Source of the DNA: Lachnospiraceae bacterium
GTDB taxonomy: Bacteria > Bacillota > Clostridia > Lachnospirales > Lachnospiraceae
Direction of reading: 5' to 3'
Length of the DNA stretch: 64,000 nucleotides
NCBI GenBank assembly: GCA_014804795.1
Contig: JAAUZC010000009.1
Span: 27,511-91,510, forward strand
In this document: positions 45,574-55,617 of the stretch, one piece after another
Layout: the number at the start of each line of letters is the position of its first letter
Position numbering within the stretch: position 1 is the first letter of the stretch
Notes under the pieces: generated by a model
What the model was told of the DNA's origin: nothing
Databases searched by the model: none
What the model saw: the letters and a program-made list of their open reading frames with translations, nothing else
Position numbers and translations under genes: made by a program

Positions 45574-48048
45574 TCAAATTTCCCACACATTACTGGAGAA
45601 AATCACATTCAGGACATTGGCTGCCGCAGTCTCCAAATCCGCTCTCTTCAGCCTGCCGCTTTTCAGGGCATCCTGCAATTCCTTCTTTGCCTTCGGATGT
45701 CCCGGCATGATCAAATCATTTCCGGAGAGGATGCAGGCCGTATGTTCCCCGGGATTTTTCTCACTGGCAGTCCAGTCGGTCATGACAAGCCCGTCATAGC
45801 CCCATTCGCTGCGGAGAACCTTCACACACAAATCCCGGCTGGCAAAGGTATGTACGCCATTCACCATGTTGTAGGAAGTCATGACCGCCCGGGGCTTCGC
45901 TTCCCGGACAGCAATCTCAAAACCGCGCAGATAGATTTCCCGCAACGTCCGCTCCGGTACATTCTCGGAAACGGTTTCCCTCTTATCTTCCTGATTGTTG
46001 CAGCAGAAATGCTTAATGGTCACCCCCAGTCCTTTATGGCTCTGAACCCCTCTGGTGACTGCCGCCGCCATAGTGCCGGAAAGGAACGGGTCCTCGGAGT
46101 AATACTCAAAGTTTCTGCCGCACAGGGGATTCCTGTGGATGTTCATGCCGGGCGCCAGCCAGAGGGTGACACCGGTTTCCGTCATTTCCGTGCCGATGGC
46201 TTTTCCCACTTCCTCGATCAGAGCGGGATTCCAGGTCTGCGCCTGCAGAGTCACAGCCGGAAAGCAGGTCATATACTGGTATACCCGATACCCTCTGCCG
46301 GGCTTTGCCAAGACGAAAGGTTCGATCTTCCGAATCCATCCCCACTGCCAGTCCTTGGGAACCTCATCCACATAATTGGGAATACCAGATTTGGTATAGG
46401 CATTCTTCGGGCAGAGATTCAGTCCCGCAGGGCCGTCGGAAAAGTTGATATTTGGAATACCTCTTTTCAGCAGGCTGATGCTTGTGCGGCCTACGGCGGT
46501 TGGAGTCACATTGTAGCCCAGACCGCTGTAGCCAGGGCCCACGCACAGTTCAACCAACTCTCTGTCGGACAGAGACTTGATATAGTCGCCAGTCTGCTGT
46601 GTCTTCATGACAGGCTTGGGAGCTTCGTATCCTGCTTCCTTTAACACAAACGCCTCAGCATCAACAGTAAGCCTAGGAACCTCCCGGGGATATTCTGCTG
46701 CGGCTCTATCAGGAACAAAGGTGCCGATGGGATGGGGAACCGGGAGAATATTTGTCAGTTTCTCTACGACAATAGTTCTGTCAAGAAGCAGAACCGCACA
46801 GAGGGTATTGTTACGGGAATCGCTGCCGATATAAATTCCATATTCTCCGGCCTCAAGAATCCTGCAGGCGGATTCCTCATCATAAGACGCACAGTCCCTC
46901 AGGTCAAATTCCAGCGTACCTGTTTCCTGGCCGTCCGGTGCAAGCAGACCTGTTTTCCAGAATGCCGCGAGGGCCTTTCTTTCCTTTAAAAGCTTTCCGT
47001 CAGGTTTTGCAATATAGAGCTGTACCACTTCTTTTCCGGAATAGTCACGGCTCACATTGCGCACGCAGACCCTCACCGATACTGTACTGCCGCAAAGCCC
47101 CGTCCCCTGTTCCTCTATATCAAAATCGGCATAGCTCAACCCGTAGCCAAAAGGCCAACGAGGTTCTATCTTATTTACGTCAAACCAGCGATAGCCTACA
47201 TATATGCCTTCCCTGTAATCCTGCTGCAGCACATCCCCCAAAGCGCCGAACTCCCCGGCGTAAGGGTAATCCTCATACTTCATTGCCCAGGTATCAGTCA
47301 GCCTGCCGGAGGGCGTGACGCTACCGCTTATAAGGTCCGCAAAGGCATTGCCGCCCTCTTCACCACCCTGAACAAAATACAGGACCGCCCCGATCCCGGA
47401 AATCCTGTCCAGTATAGACAAATCCAGAATGCCGCCGCTGTTAATCACCAGCAGCACCTTATCGTACTTTGCCGCCAGCACACGGAGATTATTCTCCTCC
47501 ACGTCGGACAGATAGTAGTCTCCCTTTTCCAGTCTGCGGTCAGTGCTCTCTCCGGCCTGGCGCGCCACTGCATAAATAGCAGTATCGGTGTCCTCCGGCA
47601 AATCTTCCGGGCAGATTTCGTCACCTACGGGAAATCGCAGCGGGGTCACATGGATGACCTCGTCGAACATCCTCTGCACCTGCCAGGGCTTATAATGCTT
47701 AATCCGTTCCTCGATACCCAGACGCCATGCCTCCTTTTCCTCCTCATAGGAAGCGTCGAAACGGTCCAGCCAGCGGGTGGAAGCAATCTCAAAGCCCGCA
47801 TTTTTCATCCCCTCTTCTATACTGACACTGTAACGCTCCTGCATATTACCGCTTCCCGTGCCCCCTTTTACAGTCATCCGGGCTCCTGCCCCGAACAGGG
47901 CAATCCTTTTGCTTTGCAACGGCAGTACACCATCATTTTTCAGCAGCACCATCCCCTCCGCCGCAACTCTCCGGGCAAGACGGCGGTTGACCAATTCCCT
48001 GTCGGAAATCTCATCTGTTTTCCTTCCAAACAATCGAAACTTTGCCAT
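45574..48048 (-). CDS. GH3 glycoside hydrolase with swapped domain order
   Basis: 824 residues. Unlike the GH3 at the left edge, the usual C-terminal domain comes first (VAAEGMVLLKNDGVLPLQ near residue 28, then GGEEGGNAFADLISGSVTPSGRL), then an Fn3-like region, and the (beta/alpha)8 barrel is last (FSDGPAGLNL, LAPGMNIHRNPLCGRNFEYYSEDP and the nucleophile Asp in GLVMTDW at ~755). This domain order occurs in some known Ruminococcus-type GH3 enzymes. Cytoplasmic. The ATG overlaps the GH2 stop by one base and GGAGG lies upstream. Confidence 0.92.
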   Translation of the reverse strand: MAKFRLFGRKTDEISDRELVNRRLARRVAAEGMVLLKNDGVLPLQSKRIALFGAGARMTVKGGTGSGNMQERYSVSIEEGMKNAGFEIASTRWLDRFDASYEEEKEAWRLGIEERIKHYKPWQVQRMFDEVIHVTPLRFPVGDEICPEDLPEDTDTAIYAVARQAGESTDRRLEKGDYYLSDVEENNLRVLAAKYDKVLLVINSGGILDLSILDRISGIGAVLYFVQGGEEGGNAFADLISGSVTPSGRLTDTWAMKYEDYPYAGEFGALGDVLQQDYREGIYVGYRWFDVNKIEPRWPFGYGLSYADFDIEEQGTGLCGSTVSVRVCVRNVSRDYSGKEVVQLYIAKPDGKLLKERKALAAFWKTGLLAPDGQETGTLEFDLRDCASYDEESACRILEAGEYGIYIGSDSRNNTLCAVLLLDRTIVVEKLTNILPVPHPIGTFVPDRAAAEYPREVPRLTVDAEAFVLKEAGYEAPKPVMKTQQTGDYIKSLSDRELVELCVGPGYSGLGYNVTPTAVGRTSISLLKRGIPNINFSDGPAGLNLCPKNAYTKSGIPNYVDEVPKDWQWGWIRKIEPFVLAKPGRGYRVYQYMTCFPAVTLQAQTWNPALIEEVGKAIGTEMTETGVTLWLAPGMNIHRNPLCGRNFEYYSEDPFLSGTMAAAVTRGVQSHKGLGVTIKHFCCNNQEDKRETVSENVPERTLREIYLRGFEIAVREAKPRAVMTSYNMVNGVHTFASRDLCVKVLRSEWGYDGLVMTDWTASEKNPGEHTACILSGNDLIMPGHPKAKKELQDALKSGRLKRADLETAAANVLNVIFSSNVWEI

Positions 48049-50387
48049 TATGCTTGTACCTCCAATTCTACTGTGACGGGCTCTAAACCCGCAGCCCTGA
48101 CCGTGACTTCCACCCTGCCCGGAATCCTGCCTGCCCTGAGCACCGCCAGTGCGCGTCCCCGGTAGGCATTGTGGGTATTCCTGTGAAATACTTCATCTGT
48201 CTTGCACAGGGCACTTCCAAATCCTGCCAAGACAGCCGCCCCTTTCAGATCTATCTCAATGCGTTCTTCCATATAAGGCTTGAGATTGCCTTCCCTGTCC
48301 GTAAACTCCACGGGCAGATAGCAAAGATTCCGGCCATTGGCGCGAAGCACTTTCTTTTCCGGCTTTGCCGTCAGAATAGTTTCTGCTCCGGCAGTAACCA
48401 GGCTGTGTGAGGATACCACGTTTCCTTCCTCATCCAGGGCTTCCGCTGTCAGGGTTCCGGGCTGGTAAACTGTCCTGAAGATTGTTCTATATTTCTTTAC
48501 GGGCTTCCTGCCTATTTCCCTACCGTTCAGCTTCAGCCGGACAAAAGAAGCGTCCGCATACACTTCCACTGTTGCCTTCGTGCCCTCATATCCCTGCCAG
48601 CTCCAGCTGTCGATGGCATTGGTGAACTGCCATGCGCCGGTGTCAGCGGTCTCCCCTGCATGATTCACAGGCCGGACACCGATGAAAGGTTCCTTCCGTA
48701 GCCCCCATACAATCTGCATGAAATGCATGGCTGCCAGGGGCTTTCCTGTAATATCAATCATCCCCTGACCGGCCAGCAGCGGCAGGCCTTTATAGGAATG
48801 ATAGGTCCAGTCCCCCAGACAGGCTTCTCCAAGATAATCCCAAGCAGACCACACGAAATCGCCCACTATCTGGGGGTGTTTTTTCACCCGCTCCCAATTG
48901 TAGGGCAGGTCTGCAACCATGGTTTCGCTTCCCACCATCATCCTGTCCGGATACCTGGCTACATCCTCATCATACCGGGAAGAAGCGTAATTCAGCCCCA
49001 GAATATCCAGTCCTTTGGCCGCTCCGAAACAGGCTTTATCCCCTTTTTTCCCCTTGCTCATAAAGAACATCAGCGTTCCCAGTTTCTGGGCCATGGCGTT
49101 AAAGAATGCGGAACCTGTTTTCTTCTCTTTGTAGCCGCCTTTTTCCGGCAGAGGCTCCGGCTTATATTCTCCCTTGTCTTTATAGACTCCCAAGCCCATC
49201 CGGGCATAGACATTGAGCAGAACGTTGATACCAGCCGTCACGGGCCGGGTGTCATCCAAGCTGTGCACGAAATCTGTGAGCATCCTGCAGACCCGCACAC
49301 CTTTCTCGGTGACCGTCTCGGATACCTCGTTGCCGGTGGAATACATGATGACACAGGGGTGATTTCGGGATGTCTCCACCATTGCAGTCAGGTCGCTCTT
49401 CCACTGCGATCCAAACCAGCGGGCGTAATCATGATAGGTTTTGGGAACATACCAGCCGTCAAAGGCCTCGTTCATTACATACATACCCAGTCTGTCGCAG
49501 ATATCCAGCGTAATCTGAGACGCGGGATTATGTGCCATCCGCAGGGCGTTGAATCCGTTTTCCTTCAGAATGCGGATACGGCGTTCCTCGGCATCATAGT
49601 ATTCGCAGGCACCCAGAACGCCGTGGTCATGGTGGATGCAGCCGCCGCGGAGCAGTACCCTCTGTCCGTTGACGCACAGTCCTTTCTCAGGGCTCCATTC
49701 CAGCTTGCGGATGCCGAAACAGAGCCGCCGCTGGTCTTTCTCTGTCCTGACCACGCAGGTATAGAGATTCGGCGTTTCTCCGCTCCACAGCTTTGCGTCA
49801 GGCACTGTCAGCACGCCGGGCTCCCCGGATGCCACCAGTCTGTCCCCATCGTAGATTTCCACCGTAATCGAAGCTTCTGCAGTAGCTATTGCATCCACCC
49901 TGACTCTGGCAGGTTCAATGGAAACCGTCTCGATATGTACCGTTTCTATATGTACGCGGTCACGAATCTGCAGCTGCACCGGGCGGTAGATACCGGAACC
50001 GGAATACCATCTGCAGTTTGGTTCCAGGGTGTTATCCACATGGACGGTTACCGTATTGTTTCCCGCATGCACAGTATCCGAGATACCCACATCAAAGGCG
50101 GTATAGCCATATTTATGGCCGCCGGCTTTCTTGCCATTGACGGAAACGGTACAGTTCTGGTATACGCCCTCAAAGTGAAGCACAATGGATTTCCCCATGT
50201 CCTGTTCCGATAGCGCAAAAACCTTTTCATAAACATATTTGCCGCCCGGGAAGTATCCGGAATTGACTCCGTTCCGGCAATTTCCATCCCGTTGTTCCAA
50301 CAGCATAGCATCATGTGGAAGATCCACAGAAACCGGCTTCTCCCCCTCCTTACAAAAGCTCCAATCATTACAGAAATCTATTTCCAT
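48048..50387 (-). CDS. GH2 beta-galactosidase/glucuronidase-type glycoside hydrolase
   Basis: 779 residues. Beta-sandwich and Ig-like domains (1-260) precede a TIM barrel with acid/base Glu in MYSTGNEVSE (~365) and nucleophile Glu in VGSETMVAD (~495), then Ig-like domains to the end. No signal peptide. Family GH2 covers galactosidases, glucuronidases and mannosidases; the sugar cannot be told here. It is the first gene of the operon and is followed by the permuted GH3. GGAGAT precedes the ATG. Confidence 0.92.
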   Translation of the reverse strand: MEIDFCNDWSFCKEGEKPVSVDLPHDAMLLEQRDGNCRNGVNSGYFPGGKYVYEKVFALSEQDMGKSIVLHFEGVYQNCTVSVNGKKAGGHKYGYTAFDVGISDTVHAGNNTVTVHVDNTLEPNCRWYSGSGIYRPVQLQIRDRVHIETVHIETVSIEPARVRVDAIATAEASITVEIYDGDRLVASGEPGVLTVPDAKLWSGETPNLYTCVVRTEKDQRRLCFGIRKLEWSPEKGLCVNGQRVLLRGGCIHHDHGVLGACEYYDAEERRIRILKENGFNALRMAHNPASQITLDICDRLGMYVMNEAFDGWYVPKTYHDYARWFGSQWKSDLTAMVETSRNHPCVIMYSTGNEVSETVTEKGVRVCRMLTDFVHSLDDTRPVTAGINVLLNVYARMGLGVYKDKGEYKPEPLPEKGGYKEKKTGSAFFNAMAQKLGTLMFFMSKGKKGDKACFGAAKGLDILGLNYASSRYDEDVARYPDRMMVGSETMVADLPYNWERVKKHPQIVGDFVWSAWDYLGEACLGDWTYHSYKGLPLLAGQGMIDITGKPLAAMHFMQIVWGLRKEPFIGVRPVNHAGETADTGAWQFTNAIDSWSWQGYEGTKATVEVYADASFVRLKLNGREIGRKPVKKYRTIFRTVYQPGTLTAEALDEEGNVVSSHSLVTAGAETILTAKPEKKVLRANGRNLCYLPVEFTDREGNLKPYMEERIEIDLKGAAVLAGFGSALCKTDEVFHRNTHNAYRGRALAVLRAGRIPGRVEVTVRAAGLEPVTVELEVQA

Positions 50388-50534
50388 TTCATCATCTCCA
50401 TTGCTTTCCGGCTGTCTCTACGCCCATTCTTTGCCTGACTGTCCGCCTTTCGCAATATGGTTCCTGCCATCTGTTGCTTCCGGCTTCCGGCCACATGTAT
50501 TAGCCTTGCTTAAAATGATTCTATCAGATGACCC

Positions 50535-50563
50535 TTGTATAATATTGTAATATTGTCTATAAT
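50535..50563 (+). promoter_or_regulatory. Promoter of the second AraC gene
   Basis: TTGTAT and TATAAT with a 17-base spacer. The region is very AT-rich on both strands and also holds the start of the opposite GH2 operon. Confidence 0.65.
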
Positions 50564-50598
50564 ATTATAAATTCATCTATATCAGGAGAAAATTTGAA

Positions 50599-51798
50599 AT
50601 GAAAGATTTACGCGGTTTCTGCAAGCTGTTCTATGCATCCCATTATCTGCCTATTGCATTGTACCAACACTCTGATTTTATCTGTTCGGCAGGATTCTAT
50701 GATGACAGCGATCCCTATCCATTTGCATTGCCGAAGCTTTTAAAATTGGGCAGTCCGGCCGTTTATGTTTCTTCCGATACCGGCTACTATGGTCTGGCCA
50801 GATATGATGACGATTCTTTTTTTATTCTGGGACCTGCCTACAGCACGCCTGTGACAGAAGAGGGCATTCGGATTTACATAAAGAAAAACGCAATACCCCC
50901 TGGCTTACGGGGAGATATTGCGCAGTTTCTTGGGGGTATTCCTCAATACACTTATAATCAATTCTTAAATCTGCTGCTTTATTTACATTACACCTTCACC
51001 GGTGAACAGCTTGATATAACGGAGGCCTTCAGCATCACCGATACCGGATACCAACAGCTGATTGGACAGCATCATACGGAAAAGGTCTATCAGGCCAGGG
51101 AAGATCGGCACCAACAACACGGCACCTATCATTTTGAGCGGCAGATGCTTTCCTTAATCCAAAGCGGCAACACCGAAGAACTGAACCGTTTCCTTATGGC
51201 ATCACTGCACGCTGCGCCTATCAAAGAAGGCAAACTGGCGGATACCCCTCTGCGTCAGGCCAAGAATCTGTTGATTGGAACAACCGCCATGGTGGGTAAG
51301 GAAGCCGCCATCCCTGGCGGTATGGACATCGAACAGGCTTACCATCTCATTGATATCTATACCCAGGAGTGCGAAATGCTACAGTCCGTAGAGGCGGTCA
51401 AAAATCTCCAGTACAATATGCTGATGGATTTCACTAAACGGGTGGCCATGCAGAAGCTTCCCGCCGGAATCTCAAGAGAAGTCCATGCCTGTATGCAATA
51501 CATTTCCACCCATGTCAACGAACCTGTTACTGCCGCTGATGTGGTTGCTTTTTCTGGAAAAAGCCGAGCCTATCTGTTTAAAAAATTCAGGCAGGAACTG
51601 GAAATCACCATCGGTGCATACATCACCGAGTGCAAGCTTCGGGAAGCCAGATCCCTGCTGCGGTATACGGACAAATCCCTGGGAGAAATCAGCAGCTATC
51701 TGTGCTTCTCCAGTCAGTCCTATTTCCAGAATGTGTTCAAAAGACACAGCGGAATGACACCACTGGAATATCGCCAGACTTATGCCCGTAATGATTGA
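50599..51798 (+). CDS. AraC-family transcriptional regulator (GH2 cassette)
   Basis: 399 residues. A C-terminal AraC HTH pair (AADVVAFSGKSRAYLFKKFRQELEITIGAYI and SSYLCFSSQSYFQNVFKRHSGMTPLEYR). The N-terminal sensor region carries FFILGPAYS and a helical segment ending KNLQYNMLMDFTKRV, both shared with the AraC protein at 4545. The two are paralogs with the same divergent layout next to glycoside hydrolase operons. AGGAG lies ten bases before the ATG. Confidence 0.9.
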   Translation: MKDLRGFCKLFYASHYLPIALYQHSDFICSAGFYDDSDPYPFALPKLLKLGSPAVYVSSDTGYYGLARYDDDSFFILGPAYSTPVTEEGIRIYIKKNAIPPGLRGDIAQFLGGIPQYTYNQFLNLLLYLHYTFTGEQLDITEAFSITDTGYQQLIGQHHTEKVYQAREDRHQQHGTYHFERQMLSLIQSGNTEELNRFLMASLHAAPIKEGKLADTPLRQAKNLLIGTTAMVGKEAAIPGGMDIEQAYHLIDIYTQECEMLQSVEAVKNLQYNMLMDFTKRVAMQKLPAGISREVHACMQYISTHVNEPVTAADVVAFSGKSRAYLFKKFRQELEITIGAYITECKLREARSLLRYTDKSLGEISSYLCFSSQSYFQNVFKRHSGMTPLEYRQTYARND

Positions 51799-51831
51799 AT
51801 AAAAGGGATTTATAGCAACTGTACCAACATG

Positions 51832-51863
51832 GCCGGGACAGTAAAACACCGTGCCGTCCCGGC
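51832..51863. other. GC-rich hairpin after the AraC gene
   Basis: GCCGGGAC (51832-51839) pairs with GTCCCGGC (51856-51863), 16-base loop. No T run follows; it may end the AraC transcript or mark the right cassette edge. Confidence 0.4.
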
Positions 51864-51894
51864 AGGAAGCGACATGGTTATGAAATCGGAGGAA

Positions 51895-52662
51895 TCACTC
51901 AAACAATATCTCCTCCACTGTCACAAACTGATATCCTTTTTCCGTCAAAATATCAATCGATGAAAGCGCTGCATCCACACTGCTCTGATAGCAGTCATGA
52001 AGCAAAATAATACCGTTTTCTTTTGCTTTATCTACAATACGCCTTGTCACCTTGTCAGCGTTTCCGGTGCACCAGTCGTTTGGATCAATATTCCACAGTA
52101 CCGGAAACATATTCAGCTCTTCTTCCAGTTTTTTATCCCATGTTCCATAAGGAGGGCGGACATACTGAACCTCCTGTCCGGTTATTTCTTTGATGACCTC
52201 ATTGGTCAACACCAGCTCATCCCGAAACTGCTGTCTGTTGCTGCTTCGCAGCTGAATATGTGTATAGGTGTGATTCCCTATGATATGTCCCTCCTCTTTC
52301 ATCCGCTCTATGATCTCCGGATGCGCTTTCGCTTTTTCCCCAAGCACAAAGAAGGTTGCCTTTACATTCCGCTCTTTCAAACCGTCCAACAGCTTTTCCG
52401 TATAGACAGGATGCGGCCCGTCATCAAATGTGATTGCGATCTTTTTCTCCTGTAATTCTTCTTCCTGCTGTTCTTTCCTCTCGGAATCCACGCCCCTGCT
52501 GTCCTTTGTCCCCTTCTCCTTCTCGCTGACACGAATGTCAACAACTTCACTCCATGTATCAACCTTTTCAGTCAATGCATTTTTATACGAAAAAAACAGA
52601 GACAATGCTGCCACTGTCTCTAGTAAAAAAATCACGAAATCACGCCTTTTGAAACCTTTCAT
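51895..52662 (-). CDS. Membrane-anchored polysaccharide deacetylase (NodB-like)
   Basis: 255 residues. One N-terminal membrane helix (FVIFLLETVAALSLFFSY), a charged linker, then a complete NodB domain: motif 1 ITFDDGPHP, motif 2 HTYTH, motif 3 RPPYGTWD, motif 4 NIDPNDW and motif 5 ILLHD. It removes acetyl groups from peptidoglycan or another polysaccharide at the cell surface. Start 52662 chosen for GGGAG six bases upstream. Its last ten codons are duplicated at 42472-42500 beyond the sugar cassette, so an insertion at its 3' end is likely. Confidence 0.92.
   Translation of the reverse strand: MKGFKRRDFVIFLLETVAALSLFFSYKNALTEKVDTWSEVVDIRVSEKEKGTKDSRGVDSERKEQQEEELQEKKIAITFDDGPHPVYTEKLLDGLKERNVKATFFVLGEKAKAHPEIIERMKEEGHIIGNHTYTHIQLRSSNRQQFRDELVLTNEVIKEITGQEVQYVRPPYGTWDKKLEEELNMFPVLWNIDPNDWCTGNADKVTRRIVDKAKENGIILLHDCYQSSVDAALSSIDILTEKGYQFVTVEEILFE
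51899..51927. repeat. Right 29-base direct repeat (end of deacetylase gene)
   Basis: Identical to 42472-42500 and in the same orientation. It is within the coding end of the deacetylase gene. See the left copy for what it suggests. Confidence 0.85.
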
Positions 52663-52760
52663 AAAAGACTCCCCGGTAATACCTTTCTTCACATTCTATG
52701 TCTGAAATATTTCAAAATGCACGTACACACCGGGAATCTCCCACAAATAACAGGCTTCCA

Positions 52761-52934
52761 TTAAATAAACTGATTTTTCTCTGCATCATAATGATAATTC
52801 ACCGATGCCAGTTTTTCAATAATTTCCGCTCCGGAAACATCCAGATCATCGCATAAAGCATCCAGACTGCCGTAATAATCCCGCAGCTTTAAATTTACAA
52901 AACTCAATAACATAATCGGGTCTGATGGTATCAT
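52761..52934 (-). CDS. DUF4250 family microprotein
   Basis: 57 residues: it starts MIPSDPIMLLSFVNLKLRDY and ends NYHYDAEKNQF. It matches the short DUF4250 family, a Firmicutes family of unknown function, all helical with conserved IPxDPxMLLSxVN and LDALCDDLD. GGAGA lies six bases before the ATG, inside the end of clpB. It follows the clpB stop by three bases, so it is probably cotranscribed with clpB. Confidence 0.8.
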   Translation of the reverse strand: MIPSDPIMLLSFVNLKLRDYYGSLDALCDDLDVSGAEIIEKLASVNYHYDAEKNQFI

Positions 52935-52937
52935 AAA

Positions 52938-55541
52938 CTATCTCCATTTCAGTTCCGCAGAATCTCTCCTCGCCGTCAGTTCGCCGTCTTCCACCTCAAT
53001 GCGAATAACATCCTTTTCGTGCACCGTTCCGGATAAGATCAGTTTCGCCGACAGCGTTTCCACATATTTCTGAATATACCGTTTAAGCGGTCTTGCGCCG
53101 TAAACCGGATCATAAGCCTGTGCGGTGATATAGTCCTGCGCCTCTTTTGATAATACAATACACAGTTCTTTATCGGCAAGCCGCCTGTTCAGGTCATCAA
53201 TAATCAATGTAATGATACCGCCGATATTTTCCTTTGTCAACGGCTTAAACAAAATCTGTTCATCCAGCCTGTTCAAAAATTCCGGTCTGAAATGAGCTCT
53301 CAGTTCTTCCATAACGGCCGTTTCGCTCTCTTTACTGATACTGCCGTCATCCTGAATCCCTTCAAGCAGATAACCCGCCCCGATGTTGGATGTCATGATC
53401 AGAATCGTATTTTTAAAGTCCACAGTCCGCCCCTGGGAATCTGTGATGCGTCCGTCGTCCAGCACCTGCAACAGTACATTGAACACATCAGGATGCGCTT
53501 TTTCTATCTCGTCAAAAAGCACGACGGAGTAAGGCTTTCTTCTGACCGCTTCGGTCAACTGTCCGCCCTCCTCATATCCGACATATCCGGGAGGCGCTCC
53601 GATCAGCCTGGATACGGAATATTTCTCCATATATTCGCTCATATCGATCCGCACCATATTATTTTCATCATCAAACAGACACGCCGCCAACGACTTTGCC
53701 AGTTCTGTCTTGCCGACACCGGTAGGTCCGAGAAACAGAAATGACCCGATCGGTTTACCCGGGTCTTTGATGCCCGCTTTGGAACGGATGATCGCCTCTG
53801 TCACTTTCGTGACGCCCTCGTCCTGCCCTACTACACGCTTATGCAGTTCCTCATCCAGATGAAGCGTCTTATTGCGTTCACTCTCGGTCAGTTTCGCCAC
53901 AGGAATTCCTGTCCAGCGCGAAATGATCCTGGCAATCTCTTCCTCTGTCACCTTTTCATGCACCAGTGACAGATCTTTATTTTTTACCGCTTCCTCCTCG
54001 AGCTCCAGCTGACGCTTTAACGCCGGCAGCCTAGAATATTGCAGTTCGCCCGCCTTCTCATAGTCGCCCTCTCTCTGGGCAATCTCGATCTCTCCGTTTA
54101 TCGCCTCGATCTCTTCCCTGAGTTTTGACAATTTCTCCACGGAATTTTTTTCATTATCCCACTGGGCTTTCCGCTTATCAAGCTCCGCCTTTTCCTCCGC
54201 CAGCTCCTTCTGCAGACTGGCAAGACGCTCTCTGCTCAAATTGTCATCCTCTTTTTTCAGCGCCGCCTCTTCTATTTCCATCTGCATGACATGCCGGTTT
54301 AACTCATCCAACTCCGTCGGCATGGAATCCAACTCGGTCTTGATGAGCGCGCAGGCCTCATCCACCAGATCAATCGCCTTATCCGGCAAAAACCTGTCGG
54401 AAATATAACGGTTTGATAATACTGCGGCCGTCACAAGCGCCGTATCCAGAATCTTAACGCCGTGATACACCTCATATCTGTCTTTCAGGCCGCGGAGAAT
54501 GGAGATCGTATCCTCCACCGTCGGCTCTTCCACCAGTACAGGCTGAAAACGCCGCTCAAGCGCCGCATCTTTCTCCACATACTGTCTGTACTCGTTCAAC
54601 GTGGTCGCCCCGATACAGTGAAGCTCGCCCCTGGCCAACATCGGCTTTAACATATTTCCGGCATCTAACGCCCCGTCCGTCTTTCCTGCGCCTACAATCG
54701 TATGCAGCTCATCGATAAACAGGATGATCTTCCCGTCAGATTTTTTCACATCTTCCAGCACCGCTTTCAGACGCTCCTCAAACTCGCCCCGGTACTTCGC
54801 ACCCGCCACGAGCGCTCCCATATCCAGTGCGAAGATCTTCTTGTCTTTCAGACCCTGGGGCACATCTCCTCTGACGATACGCTGTGCCAATCCTTCCACT
54901 ACCGCGGTTTTGCCGACGCCCGGTTCGCCGATCAGCACCGGATTATTTTTGCTCTTTCTGGACAGAATCCGGATCACGTTTCGGATCTCGCCGTCTCTTC
55001 CGATCACGGGATCAAGCTTCTGTTCCCGCGCTCTCTCCACCAGCTCCTGTCCGTATTTTTGCAGTGTATCATAAGTGGCTTCCGGATTGTCGCTTGTCAC
55101 CCGCTGATTGCCGCGGATCGTAGAGAGAGCCTGCAGGAAACGCTCTCTTGTAATGCCGAATTCCCGGAAAATCTCTTTAATCTCTTTATTCGGCTCTTTC
55201 ATCATTGAAAGAAACAGATGTTCCACGGAAACATATTCATCCCCCATCTGCTTCGCTTCATCTTCCGCGGAAATCAGTACCTTATTCAGATACTGGCCGA
55301 TGTATACCTGGCCGCCCTGTACTTTCACCCGCTTTTCCAGCGCCTGCTTCACGCGGTTCACAAAGTACTCTTTCTGTATCTCCATCTTTTCAATCAGTTT
55401 TAAGATCAGGCTGTCATCTATTGTTAAAAGACTGTACAGCAGATGCTCCTGCTCAATTTCCTGATTGCCGTATTCGTAAGCTAACTTCTCACATCTCTCC
55501 ACTGCCTGAATGGAATTTTGTGTAAACTTTGAAATGTTCAT
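52938..55541 (-). CDS. clpB: ATP-dependent chaperone ClpB
   Basis: 867 residues. Clp N-domain (1-150), first AAA+ domain with Walker [11 protein letters not shown], a middle coiled coil (~410-530, [20 protein letters not shown]) that marks ClpB and not ClpC/A, and the second AAA+ domain with [14 protein letters not shown] and the [37 protein letters not shown] stretch. It works with DnaK to dissolve aggregates after heat shock. The promoter TTGACT-17-TATTGT overlaps a CIRCE-like site, so HrcA control is likely. Confidence 0.97.
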   Translation of the reverse strand: MNISKFTQNSIQAVERCEKLAYEYGNQEIEQEHLLYSLLTIDDSLILKLIEKMEIQKEYFVNRVKQALEKRVKVQGGQVYIGQYLNKVLISAEDEAKQMGDEYVSVEHLFLSMMKEPNKEIKEIFREFGITRERFLQALSTIRGNQRVTSDNPEATYDTLQKYGQELVERAREQKLDPVIGRDGEIRNVIRILSRKSKNNPVLIGEPGVGKTAVVEGLAQRIVRGDVPQGLKDKKIFALDMGALVAGAKYRGEFEERLKAVLEDVKKSDGKIILFIDELHTIVGAGKTDGALDAGNMLKPMLARGELHCIGATTLNEYRQYVEKDAALERRFQPVLVEEPTVEDTISILRGLKDRYEVYHGVKILDTALVTAAVLSNRYISDRFLPDKAIDLVDEACALIKTELDSMPTELDELNRHVMQMEIEEAALKKEDDNLSRERLASLQKELAEEKAELDKRKAQWDNEKNSVEKLSKLREEIEAINGEIEIAQREGDYEKAGELQYSRLPALKRQLELEEEAVKNKDLSLVHEKVTEEEIARIISRWTGIPVAKLTESERNKTLHLDEELHKRVVGQDEGVTKVTEAIIRSKAGIKDPGKPIGSFLFLGPTGVGKTELAKSLAACLFDDENNMVRIDMSEYMEKYSVSRLIGAPPGYVGYEEGGQLTEAVRRKPYSVVLFDEIEKAHPDVFNVLLQVLDDGRITDSQGRTVDFKNTILIMTSNIGAGYLLEGIQDDGSISKESETAVMEELRAHFRPEFLNRLDEQILFKPLTKENIGGIITLIIDDLNRRLADKELCIVLSKEAQDYITAQAYDPVYGARPLKRYIQKYVETLSAKLILSGTVHEKDVIRIEVEDGELTARRDSAELKWR

Positions 55542-55588
55542 ATAAGCATCTCCTCTGCTTTTTTAGCTGTTTTTTCTATTGCGATTCA

Positions 55589-55617
55589 ACAATAACACCG
55601 TTTGTTAGCCGAGTCAA
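55589..55617 (-). promoter_or_regulatory. Promoter of clpB
   Basis: On the minus strand TTGACT and TATTGT with a 17-base spacer, 50-75 bases before the ATG. Confidence 0.7.
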
